Shown here in pieces: positions 6,903 to 12,728 of a stretch of DNA of 12,728 nucleotides (within the stretch, counting starts at the first letter, position 1; each line of letters opens with the position of its first letter). Under the pieces are notes generated by a model. The model searched no databases. It saw only the letters and a list, made by a program, of their open reading frames with translations, and was not told the DNA's origin. A program made the position numbers and the translations under genes. The stretch comes from Deltaproteobacteria bacterium (lineage in GTDB: Bacteria; Desulfobacterota_E; Deferrimicrobia; Deferrimicrobiales; Deferrimicrobiaceae): NCBI GenBank assembly GCA_023489025.1, contig JAMDCN010000106.1, positions 1-12,728 of the forward strand. Direction: 5' to 3'.

Positions 6903-7169
6903 CTACAACGGCTCCTCCACGTACTCCCCATCCCGCTGCAACAGGTGGGCCGATGCGGGAAGTATCCGGGCCGAAACGAGGACTTCCCGCGCCCGCCGGC
7001 GCGCTTCCGCCGGGATCCGGATCGCCAGCCCGCAGTCCGAGGTCAAGCGGCGGGGGACCGGGATCAGCCGCATCGGGACCTTGGCCCCTTTCAGAGCCTT
7101 TTCGGCCGAAAGAACCTGGTGGGTGCCCCGGAAGATCAGGACGAGTTCCGAGGAGAACGAACGGGTCAA
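6903..7169 (-). CDS. DUF3343 (putative Se/S carrier-like) protein
   Basis: This short 88-residue protein matches the DUF3343 pattern (Pfam Se/S-carrier-like family): L-V-L-I-F-R-G-T-H-Q-V-L-S-A-E-K-A-L-K near 9-27, then R-L-I-P-V-P-R-R-L-T-S-D-C-G-L-A-I with a single cysteine, C46, and a C-terminal helix. The family is proposed to carry activated sulfur or selenium on that cysteine and is often found with selenium or sulfur mobilisation genes; a biochemical role is not firmly established. The start is TTG 7169, seven bases after GGAG; a longer open frame to 7412 is shadow sequence over the divergent gene. It lies 102 bases upstream of the transglycosylase on the same strand, and the desulfurase follows that gene. 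It is divergent from the small membrane protein gene. Confidence 0.84.
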   Translation of the reverse strand: MTRSFSSELVLIFRGTHQVLSAEKALKGAKVPMRLIPVPRRLTSDCGLAIRIPAEARRRAREVLVSARILPASAHLLQRDGEYVEEPL

Positions 7170-7210
7170 CCGGCGACTCCCAAACGGATCGGCGGAATCG
7201 GCATCGCAAC

Positions 7211-7220
7211 CATTATAATG
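7211..7220. promoter_or_regulatory. Palindromic TATAAT box between divergent genes
   Basis: The ten bases CATTATAATG form a perfect palindrome that presents TATAAT on both strands, in a 57-base gap between the divergent DUF3343 and membrane-protein genes. On the plus strand initiation would be expected about 7 bases downstream, at or next to the ATG at 7227. No convincing -35 element stands 16-18 bases upstream on either strand, so this is a candidate only. Confidence 0.4.
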
Positions 7221-7226
7221 GGAACC

Positions 7227-7514
7227 ATGGTGCCGACCGCCCCCGTGTTCATGACCCCGCACGACCTGTCTCTCATCGCCTGGATCGGGATCATGTCCCT
7301 GATCGTCAACGTGCCGCTGGGGTACCTCCGCGAAGGAACACGGAAATATTCCGCCGGCTGGTTCCTTTGGGTCCACCTCTCCATCCCGCTCATCGCGTTC
7401 CTGCGGATCCACAACCGGCTGACACCGTGGGCCATCCCGGTCTTCGTCGCATTCGCCGTCGCGGGGCAGATCTTCGGCGGCCGGGCGCGGCGCCGCCGGA
7501 AGGCGGCCCCGTGA
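7227..7514 (+). CDS. Small integral membrane protein of unknown function
   Basis: This protein of about 95 residues is rich in hydrophobic segments: about 15-33, 46-62 and 68-86 when counted from ATG 7227. It ends in a run of arginine and lysine that would sit in the cytoplasm. Between the first two segments is a P-L-G-Y-L-R-E-G-T-R-K-Y-S loop. I do not recognise a characterised family; the composition, membrane pattern and GTGA overlap with the next gene support a real gene. Alternative ATGs at 7218 and 7251 exist. None has a good ribosome site, and 7251 gives the tidiest N-terminus before the first membrane segment. The coding frame stays open far upstream to 6867, but that part is antisense to the DUF3343 gene and should not count. 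Confidence 0.7.
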   Translation: MVPTAPVFMTPHDLSLIAWIGIMSLIVNVPLGYLREGTRKYSAGWFLWVHLSIPLIAFLRIHNRLTPWAIPVFVAFAVAGQIFGGRARRRRKAAP

Positions 7515-7984
7515 AAGGGGGCGTCCCGGTCTCCGCCGCCCTTGAGGAGGCCCTCGCGAACCTCGGCCTCGCCACGGTGATGATCCAGGTCCGGCTGGCG
7601 AGCCGGTGGGAGGAGATCGCGGGCGGCTTCCTGTCCGGGAAGACCTTCCCGTCCGTCCTCAGGCGCGGCGTCCTGACGGTGCTCGTGGAGAGCCATCCCC
7701 TCGCGCAGGAGCTCTCGCTTTCCAAGCCGCTGCTCCTCCGGAAGATCCGGGACGTCGCCGGGGAGGAGGCGGTCCGGGACATCCGGTTCCGGGTGGGTCC
7801 GCTTCCCGCAGCCGGGCGGATCCGAACCGGCGCAGGGGAGGGGGCCTCCGGCCGGGCCGCGGCGCTCCTCCCCGACGGGCTCGACAGGATCGCCGACCCC
7901 GAAACGCGGGAAATTCTGCTGGCCATCGCGCGCAAGGCCGCAGCACGGAGACCGGGAAAAGGACGAGGCGAGGGAACGATCTGA
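7511..7984 (+). CDS. DciA-like (DUF721) protein
   Basis: This 157-residue protein has the DUF721 pattern: an N-terminal helix, a tryptophan at W33 in x-R-W-E-E-I-A-G-x-x-L, then P-S-V-L-R-R-G-V-L-T-V-L-V-E-S-x-x-x-A-Q-E-L-S, a K-I-R-D-V-A-G helix and the I-R-F-R-V-G strand ending about residue 97. DciA, in this family, helps load the replicative helicase DnaB in bacteria that lack DnaC. Beyond residue 100 there is a glycine/arginine-rich linker and a short helix with P-E-T-R-E-I-L-L-A-I-A. The GTG start overlaps the upstream stop as GTGA and has GGAAGG seven bases ahead. That helicase-loading role is inferred from family membership; DUF721 proteins are divergent and not all have been tested. 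It ends 34 bases from the convergent two-CW gene. Confidence 0.78.
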   Translation: MKGGVPVSAALEEALANLGLATVMIQVRLASRWEEIAGGFLSGKTFPSVLRRGVLTVLVESHPLAQELSLSKPLLLRKIRDVAGEEAVRDIRFRVGPLPAAGRIRTGAGEGASGRAAALLPDGLDRIADPETREILLAIARKAAARRPGKGRGEGTI

Positions 7985-8018
7985 CGCGACGGCGGCCCGC
8001 AGAGCGGCGCGGGACGGC

Positions 8019-8354
8019 TCAGGCCAGGACTTTCTGAAGCTTGAGGAGGATCGTGATGGCGGGGACGAACCCCTCCCCTTCCTCCGCGAGAACCTGTTTA
8101 TAAAACGGACAGAACATGCAACTGTCCATCCTGGCGGCGTACGACCCCTGGACCTCTGCGCCGCAGAACGTTCCCGAGACCGCCCAGCAGGCGCGCCCAC
8201 CGTTCTTCCCGCCGTTGACGCCGTCCACCCGGATCTCGACGGCGGCCGGACAAACTCCCTTTTCGGCGACTTTCGACCCGCCCGGCTCGCGGCCGCATCC
8301 CATCACGTCCCAGCAGTTCCGCTTGGGGCCGGACGTATCCGAAGAACCTTTCAC
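8019..8354 (-). CDS. Two-CW domain cysteine-rich protein
   Basis: The 111-residue protein matches the two-CW pattern: N-C-W-D-V-M-x-C-G-R-E-P-G-G near 13-26, G-V-C-P-A-A at 33-38, a G-x-N-G-G-K-N-x-G-R-A-C-W block with the second C-W at 56-57, then G-T-F-C-G and C-M-F-C-P-F-Y. Seven cysteines (14, 20, 35, 56, 64, 79, 82) suggest a metal or redox centre. The domain occurs alone or in signalling proteins of anaerobic bacteria, and its function is not established. GTG 8354 is preferred, six bases after GGGGGT; an in-frame TTG at 8399 would add 15 residues that do not resemble the domain. The gene is isolated: it converges on the DciA-like gene and sits 119 bases past the DUF1015 stop on the same strand. 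Confidence 0.85.
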   Translation of the reverse strand: MKGSSDTSGPKRNCWDVMGCGREPGGSKVAEKGVCPAAVEIRVDGVNGGKNGGRACWAVSGTFCGAEVQGSYAARMDSCMFCPFYKQVLAEEGEGFVPAITILLKLQKVLA

Positions 8355-8457
8355 CCGCTGACCCCCGGGACAAGAGACAACGATGAATCCCCGTATCAAG
8401 TTACTCGATTCTCGTTTCTCCGTCCATTCCCGGATGCCGGCCGACCGCGGCGACTTC

Positions 8458-8473
8458 GGGGCGGACCCGCCCC
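8458..8473. other. GC-rich inverted repeat directly after the DUF1015 stop
   Basis: The 16 bases have seven-base arms, GGGGCGG and CCGCCCC on the minus strand, around a two-base centre; a hairpin would use a six-base stem with a four-base loop. It begins immediately after the DUF1015 TAA. There is no U-tract, so it is not a classical intrinsic terminator, but it could stabilise the 3' end or pause RNA polymerase. The surrounding 8355-8473 gap otherwise shows only a somewhat AT-richer patch ahead of the two-CW gene and no convincing promoter. Confidence 0.35.
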
Positions 8474-9802
8474 TTATCCGGGAAGCCGCTCATCCCCGCG
8501 GGCGGAGAGGATCACGAGCCCCGTGAGGATCTTCGGATAGAAAAAGGTCGTCTTCTGCGGGAGCACGTGCCCCGACAGGGAGACGTCCCGGAACTCCTGC
8601 ATCGAGACCGGGTTCAGGAAGAAAGCCGCCTGGATCGCGCCCGACGCGAGATCGGCCGCCGCCTTGGCGGGCTCCTTGTAGTATTTCACGAACCGCCCCG
8701 CCGTCACCGCCTCCGGCGCGATCCCGAGGAGCTTCTCCAACAGGAAGCCGTGAAGAAGGACGACATCGAGCGGCCGCAGGGGCGGCGGGAACTTCGCCAG
8801 GTGCGTCGCGCAGAAATCCGTCAGATCCGGGAAGGTGACGAGGTGGTACCGCCCCCCCCCCGCGATCCAGGCGATCGCCTTCCCCTTGCGCCCCGCATCG
8901 GCCACCGCCTTCATCGCCTCAGCGGGCGTCCCGCCCCGCGTCTCCGACGGGAGGACGGCGCGCACCTTCGCGTCGAACCCGTCTTCCGAGAAGGCGGGCA
9001 GCGAGTGGATGCCCCTGTGGGTGGGAAGGATGACGATGCCCTCGTCGTCCATGTTGCAGAGGAACATCAGGACATGCTCGTAGGCGGCGTCGGACGAAAC
9101 GCCGTGCCTCTTCCGCATCTCCTCGCGGTAAGCGAGCGCTGTCTCGTACCGGTGATGGCCGTCGGCGATGAAGACCTTCTTGTCTTCCATCGCCTTCACG
9201 GCCGCGGCGAGCGCCGCCGCGTCGGAGACCTTCCAGGCGCGGTGGAGAATGCCGAGGCCGTCCGTGGCCGCGAGGTCCGGCCGCCCGTCCATCCCCCGGC
9301 GCAGGGCGCGCAGGACAACGTCGCCGGGGTCCGAATAGAGCCCGAAGATGGGGCTCGTGTCGGCCTCCGTCGCACGCATCAGAGCGAGCCGGTCTTCCTT
9401 CGGCTTGGCCAGCGTCTTCTCGTGCGGGAAGACGTCCCCCTCTCCGAACGCCGAGAGCCGCAGCGCCCCCAGGAACCCCTTGCGGACGAAGCGTCCCATC
9501 CCCGGAATCCCGAACTCCTGTTCATAGTAGTAAAGGCACGGCTTCTCCTCCCGGACGAGCGTCCCCTCGGCAAGCCATTGGCGATAAGAGGAGGCCGCGC
9601 GGGTGTACTTGTTCCCGGACGGCCCGTCGCCCGGCCGGTCGAGCCCGAAGTCGATCCGGACGATGTTCCGGGGGTGCCGCTCGTGGAGGGCCTTCTGCTC
9701 CTCCGGGGAAATGACGTCGTAGGGAGGGGCGATCACGCGGGAGAGGTCGCCCGCGCGGGACGTGTCGAAACGGATTCCCCGGAACGGAGAGACGATGGCC
9801 AT
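8474..9802 (-). CDS. DUF1015 family protein
   Basis: At 442 residues it is the normal length for DUF1015 (COG4198). Conserved blocks are visible: P-F-R-G-I-R near 6-11, A-P-P-Y-D-V-I-S at 25-32, F-P-H-E-K-T-x-x-x-P-K-E-D-R at 125-138, S-P-I-F-G-L-Y, and I-A-D-G-H-H-R-Y-E-T-A at 212-222, whose histidines look like a functional site. No membrane segment or signal peptide is seen, so it is probably cytoplasmic. The molecular function is not established to my knowledge. The ATG starts four bases after the tsaC-like stop with AAAGGGG ahead of it, so the two are translationally coupled. It is the last gene of the purine operon. The position ties it to that operon but does not define a reaction. Confidence 0.88.
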   Translation of the reverse strand: MAIVSPFRGIRFDTSRAGDLSRVIAPPYDVISPEEQKALHERHPRNIVRIDFGLDRPGDGPSGNKYTRAASSYRQWLAEGTLVREEKPCLYYYEQEFGIPGMGRFVRKGFLGALRLSAFGEGDVFPHEKTLAKPKEDRLALMRATEADTSPIFGLYSDPGDVVLRALRRGMDGRPDLAATDGLGILHRAWKVSDAAALAAAVKAMEDKKVFIADGHHRYETALAYREEMRKRHGVSSDAAYEHVLMFLCNMDDEGIVILPTHRGIHSLPAFSEDGFDAKVRAVLPSETRGGTPAEAMKAVADAGRKGKAIAWIAGGGRYHLVTFPDLTDFCATHLAKFPPPLRPLDVVLLHGFLLEKLLGIAPEAVTAGRFVKYYKEPAKAAADLASGAIQAAFFLNPVSMQEFRDVSLSGHVLPQKTTFFYPKILTGLVILSARGDERLPG

Positions 9803-9806
9803 CGGC

Positions 9807-10475
9807 TTACCCCTTTGACAGGAAGTCGGTGATCGTTCGGAACGGGATGACCCCCTCGCGCAGAAGGGAGACCTCCCCCCCCTCGGCCCTCACCACGGTG
9901 GAGGCGGGCGAGGCGCCGGCCGCGCCCTCCGCCTTGCCCGCCGCGGGCGACGGCCCGTCCCACAGGACCCACTCCACTTCGCCGGTGAACTCCCGGACGA
10001 TCTCCTCGGCGGTGCGCCAGATCCCGGGGTTCCCCGCGCGGTTGGCCGACGTGCCGGTGACGGCCCCTCCCAGCGCCCTGGCGAGGGCCCGGGCGATCGG
10101 GTGGTCTGGCACCCGGAGGCCGACGGTGGATCCCCCGGCGGTGACGGCGGGGAGCACGCCCGCGGCGGCGGGCAGGACGATCGTCAGCGCCCCCGGCCAG
10201 AACCGCCCCATGAGCCGGGCGGCGGCGTCGGGGATCTCGGCCGCCCAGTCGGGGGCGCGCGCCGGGTCGTCGAGGAGCAGGGGGATCGGCTTCCGTCCTT
10301 CGCGCCCCTTCGCGGCGAGCAGCCGCGAAAGCCCCGCGCGGGAGCGTGGATCGACGCCCAGGCCGTAGAGGGTGTCGGTGGGGTAGATGACCATCCCTCC
10401 CCGGCGCGCCGACTCGGCGACCTCCGCCGGGAAGAAGGCCACGCTCCCCCCGTCGAACCGGACAAGCCGGGTCAC
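9807..10475 (-). CDS. tsaC: L-threonylcarbamoyladenylate synthase (TsaC/YrdC/Sua5 family)
   Basis: This 222-residue protein is the short, YrdC-only form without the C-terminal Sua5 domain. It makes threonylcarbamoyl-AMP from threonine, bicarbonate and ATP for t6A37 modification of ANN-decoding tRNAs. Visible marks are the N-terminal V-I-Y-P-T-D-T-L-Y-G-L-G (29-40), the basic K-G-R-E-G-R-K-P-I-P-L-L-L cluster with K56, R58 and K62, F-W-P-G-A-L-T near 92-98, V-G-L-R-V-P-D-H-P, and the nucleotide-site G-T-S-A-N (141-145). Starting at GTG 10475, it has GGAG about ten bases upstream and lies 25 bases after purE; four bases separate its stop from DUF1015. In this family the paralogue YciO is a possible confusion, but the K-x-R and S-x-N motifs fit the synthase. 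Confidence 0.92.
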   Translation of the reverse strand: MTRLVRFDGGSVAFFPAEVAESARRGGMVIYPTDTLYGLGVDPRSRAGLSRLLAAKGREGRKPIPLLLDDPARAPDWAAEIPDAAARLMGRFWPGALTIVLPAAAGVLPAVTAGGSTVGLRVPDHPIARALARALGGAVTGTSANRAGNPGIWRTAEEIVREFTGEVEWVLWDGPSPAAGKAEGAAGASPASTVVRAEGGEVSLLREGVIPFRTITDFLSKG

Positions 10476-10500
10476 GCCGGGCGCTCTCCGGCGGGGACGG

Positions 10501-10989
10501 TCATCGCAACTCTTCGGCCGCCGCCGCGACGGCGGCCTCCATCATCTTCCGGCTCTTCCGGATCTTCTCCCGGATCGCCGGGTCGGAGACCGCCAGGATC
10601 CGGGCCGCGAGGTACCCCGCGTTCTGGGCGCCCGCCTTTCCCACCGCCATCGCGGCGACGGGCACGCCGGCGGGCATCTGGACGGTCGAGAGCAGGGCGT
10701 CGAACCCGAGGAGCATCGAGCCGGGGAGCGGCACGCCGATGACGGGGAGGATCGTCTCGGCGGCAACGCACCCCGCGAGGTGGGCGGCCATGCCCGCTCC
10801 CGCGATGATCAGCGCATATCCGTCCCGCTCGGCGTCCTTCGCCAGCTTCTGCGTCCGCGCCGGGGCGCGGTGCGCGGAAGCGACGGTCATCGTGTAGGGG
10901 ATGCCGAACTCGGAGAGGACCCGCCCGGCCTCCTTCATCACTTCGGCGTCGGACCGGCTCCCCATGAGGATCAGGACTTTTCCCGCCAT
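10501..10989 (-). CDS. purE: N5-carboxyaminoimidazole ribonucleotide mutase
   Basis: The 162-residue product begins M-A-G-K-V-L-I-L-M-G-S-R-S-D, the normal PurE start, so ATG 10989 is chosen over an in-frame upstream codon at 11043 that lies inside purD. The class I signature is complete: the substrate loop S-A-H-R-A-P near 38-43, I-I-A-G-A-G-M-A-A-H-L-A-G, P-V-I-G-V-P and L-S-T-V-Q-M-P-A-G-V-P-V. The enzyme converts N5-CAIR to CAIR in purine synthesis; no purK is seen in the window. It begins five bases after the purD stop, with an AGGAG positioned before that stop, consistent with coupled translation. Confidence 0.96.
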   Translation of the reverse strand: MAGKVLILMGSRSDAEVMKEAGRVLSEFGIPYTMTVASAHRAPARTQKLAKDAERDGYALIIAGAGMAAHLAGCVAAETILPVIGVPLPGSMLLGFDALLSTVQMPAGVPVAAMAVGKAGAQNAGYLAARILAVSDPAIREKIRKSRKMMEAAVAAAAEELR

Positions 10990-10994
10990 CCGCT

Positions 10995-12281
10995 TCAGGC
11001 CCCGCTCCTTTCCAGCGCCCGCCGGCCGATGTCGGTCCGGCAATAGGCGCCCTCCCAGTCGATCTTTTCCACCGCCCGGTAGGCGCGCGCGATGGCCCCC
11101 CGGATGTCATGGTCCACGGCGGTCACACCGAGGACCCGTCCCCCGTTCGTCACGAGCCTTCCGCCGGAGATCGCGGTGCCGGCGTGGAAAACCTGGACGC
11201 CGCCCACCCCTTCCGCCTCCTCGATGCCGGTGATGGGGAATCCTTTCCGGTAGGAGCCGGGGTATCCGCCCGACGCCATCACGACGCAGACGGCGGGCCG
11301 CGGGTCGATCTCCATCACGGCGTCGGTCAATTTCCCCTGCGCGCACTGCATGAGGAGCGGAACCAGATCGCCCGCAAGGCGCAGGAAGAGCGGCTGCGCT
11401 TCCGGGTCGCCGAACCGGACGTTGAACTCGAGGACCTTGGGCTCCCCGTTCTCGATCATCAGCCCGCCGTAGAGGATCCCCCGGAAGGGGGCCCCTTCGG
11501 CGCGCATCCCGGCCAGGAGCGGCTCGAAGATCCCCGTGATGACCTTCCGCTCGACCTCGGGCGTCACGACGGGCGCCGGCGAATAGGCTCCCATGCCGCC
11601 GGTGTTGGGTCCGGTGTCCCCGTCGCCGATCCGCTTGTGGTCCTGGGACGACGGCAGCGGGACGATCCTCTCCCCGTCGGTGAAGACGATGTAAGAGGCC
11701 TCCTCGCCGGTCAGGCACTCCTCGACGACCACGCGATCCCCCGCGGCGCCGAAGACCCGCTTCTCCATCACGTCGCGCAGGAAGGCGACCGCCTCCTCGT
11801 ACGTCTGCGCGACGGCCACCCCCTTGCCCGCCGCCAGCCCGTCCGCCTTGATGACCACCGGGAGCCGGTGCGAGAGGACGTGCTGCACGGCGTCGTCGCA
11901 GTCGTCGAAGACGCGGAAAGGCGCAGTCGGGATCCCGTACTTCGCCAGGATGGTCTTCGTGAAGACCTTCGACCCCTCGAGCCGCGCGGCGGCCTTGTCC
12001 GGCCCGCACACGAGGAGCCCGTGCGTCTTGAGCGCGTCGGAGAGCCCCGCGGCGAGCGGCGCCTCGGGGCCGACGACGGTGAGGTCGACCCGCTTCGCGA
12101 CGGCGAACTCCACGAGCTTCGGGATGTCGTCGACCGCGATCGGGACGAGCTCCGCGTGGCGCGCCATTCCCGGGTTGCCGGGCGCGGCGTAGATCTTCTC
12201 CACCAGGGGGCTCTGCGCGATCTTCCAGACGAGGGCGTGCTCGCGTCCCCCGCTTCCCACCACGAGGACCTTAAGGCCCAA
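10995..12281 (-). CDS. purD: Phosphoribosylamine-glycine ligase (GAR synthetase)
   Basis: This 428-residue ATP-grasp enzyme joins glycine to phosphoribosylamine, the second step of purine synthesis. It begins with the V-L-V-V-G-S-G-G-R-E-H-A nucleotide-binding motif. Further marks are A-A-P-G-N-P-G, V-V-G-P-E-A-P-L, the ATP-grasp loop V-V-I-K-A-D-G-L-A-A-G-K-G-V, S-S-Q-D-H-K-R, G-P-N-T-G-G-M-G-A-Y-S-P, and the metal-binding E-F-N-V-R-F-G-D-P-E-A-Q. The start is a TTG at 12281, five or so bases after a strong GGAGGAGGGAG; no ATG fits. It follows purH by 31 bases and precedes purE by five. Length is typical. Confidence 0.97.
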   Translation of the reverse strand: MGLKVLVVGSGGREHALVWKIAQSPLVEKIYAAPGNPGMARHAELVPIAVDDIPKLVEFAVAKRVDLTVVGPEAPLAAGLSDALKTHGLLVCGPDKAAARLEGSKVFTKTILAKYGIPTAPFRVFDDCDDAVQHVLSHRLPVVIKADGLAAGKGVAVAQTYEEAVAFLRDVMEKRVFGAAGDRVVVEECLTGEEASYIVFTDGERIVPLPSSQDHKRIGDGDTGPNTGGMGAYSPAPVVTPEVERKVITGIFEPLLAGMRAEGAPFRGILYGGLMIENGEPKVLEFNVRFGDPEAQPLFLRLAGDLVPLLMQCAQGKLTDAVMEIDPRPAVCVVMASGGYPGSYRKGFPITGIEEAEGVGGVQVFHAGTAISGGRLVTNGGRVLGVTAVDHDIRGAIARAYRAVEKIDWEGAYCRTDIGRRALERSGA

Positions 12282-12292
12282 GGCTCCCTCCT

Positions 12293-12306
12293 CCCGCGGC
12301 CGCGGG
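12293..12306. repeat. 14-base perfect palindrome between purH and purD
   Basis: CCCGCGGCCGCGGG is a perfect two-fold palindrome of only G and C, lying between the purH stop and the purD ribosome site. With no loop it is a poor hairpin. It could be a protein-binding site or a chance product of the high GC content. Confidence 0.3.
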
Positions 12307-12312
12307 CGGTTC

Positions 12313-12728
12313 TTAATGCCTGAAGTGCCGGACGCCGGTTACGACCATCGCCATCCCGTGCTCGTCCGCCGCGGCGATGACCTCGGCGTCGCGGACCGAT
12401 CCGCCCGGCTGGATGGCCGCCGTGGCCCCGGCCTCCGCCGCGACGTCGAGCCCGTCGCGGAACGGGAAGAAGGCGTCGGAGGCGACCACGGTCCCCTTCG
12501 TCGACCGCTGCGCCTTCATCACGGCGATCTTCGCCGAGTCGACCCGGCTCATCTGGCCGGCGCCGACCCCGACCGTCCGGTCCTTGAGGGCGAACACGAT
12601 GGCGTTCGACTTGACGTGCTTGCACACCTTCCAGGCGAAGAGAAGCGCCTCGAGCTCCTCCTCGGTCGGCCTCCGCTTCGTCACGACCTTGAGGGCGGAG
12701 GAGTCGAGGAGGTGCCGGTCCGGCGTCA
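12313..12728 (-). CDS. purH: Bifunctional AICAR transformylase / IMP cyclohydrolase, C-terminal part (partial)
   Basis: The gene enters from the right edge and only about the last 138 residues are present, ending in the characteristic T-G-V-R-H-F-R-H. Matching blocks of the AICAR formyltransferase domain are L-K-V-V-T-K-R-x-P-T near the window edge, [20 protein letters not shown] and I-Q-P-G-G-S-V-R-D. PurH performs the last two steps to IMP. No internal start should be used, since the GTG at 12684 lies inside the conserved domain. It is the first visible gene of the purH-purD-purE-tsaC-DUF1015 unit. Confidence 0.97.
   Translation of the reverse strand, partial: TPDRHLLDSSALKVVTKRRPTEEELEALLFAWKVCKHVKSNAIVFALKDRTVGVGAGQMSRVDSAKIAVMKAQRSTKGTVVASDAFFPFRDGLDVAAEAGATAAIQPGGSVRDAEVIAAADEHGMAMVVTGVRHFRH

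Noticed and set aside
7985..8018. Possible bidirectional terminator between the convergent DciA-like and two-CW genes
   Set aside because: The 34 bases contain no stable inverted repeat followed by a T run on either strand.
11109..12323. 404-codon plus-strand frame opposite purD, and a similar one at 8567-9832 opposite DUF1015
   Set aside because: Both mirror well-identified genes and contain no motif; both are GC-rich antisense shadows.
1..12728. CRISPR array, tRNA, rRNA, insertion sequence, phage or toxin-antitoxin genes
   Set aside because: I saw no regularly spaced repeats, no transposase or integrase motifs, no tRNA-like cloverleaf, and composition is uniform across the window.

Overview
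The window is a very GC-rich bacterial chromosome segment with tightly packed genes. It suggests a Gram-negative anaerobe of the Desulfobacterota / former Deltaproteobacteria type. The Gram-negative call rests on a LapA/LapB-type LPS regulator, a heptose-phosphate adenylyltransferase and a LysM-bearing murein transglycosylase. The taxon is an inference from gene families (two-CW protein, Se/S-carrier-like protein, purH-purD-purE order), not from a marker gene. Start codons are unusually varied: of 15 visible starts only about five are ATG; the rest are GTG, TTG or apparently CTG.

Left block, plus strand (1-3876): the 3' end of nadD, then rsfS, a fused LapA-LapB-like membrane TPR protein, a ComF-type phosphoribosyltransferase lacking its zinc finger, a nitrilase-superfamily omega-amidase-like enzyme and rfaE2. 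Spacing is tight, from a 4-base GTGA overlap to short gaps, so most of it looks like one transcript whose promoter lies left of the window.

Middle block, minus strand (7169 down to 3818): a short Se/S-carrier-like (DUF3343) protein, an MltD-like lytic transglycosylase with its own good sigma70-type promoter, and a class V cysteine desulfurase whose only plausible start is a CTG one base after the transglycosylase stop. The desulfurase converges on and overlaps the end of rfaE2. Divergent from the DUF3343 gene, on the plus strand (7227-7984), are a small membrane protein and a DciA-like (DUF721) protein.

Right block, minus strand (12728 down to 8019): purH (cut by the window edge), purD, purE, a TsaC/YrdC threonylcarbamoyl-AMP synthase and a DUF1015 protein form a purine/tRNA-modification operon. 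A separate two-CW cysteine-rich protein follows.

Most of this is housekeeping. I do not see an obvious new multi-gene system. The parts most worth a second look are the LapA-LapB fusion, the possible sulfur/selenium carrier-desulfurase pairing around the transglycosylase, and the non-canonical starts.
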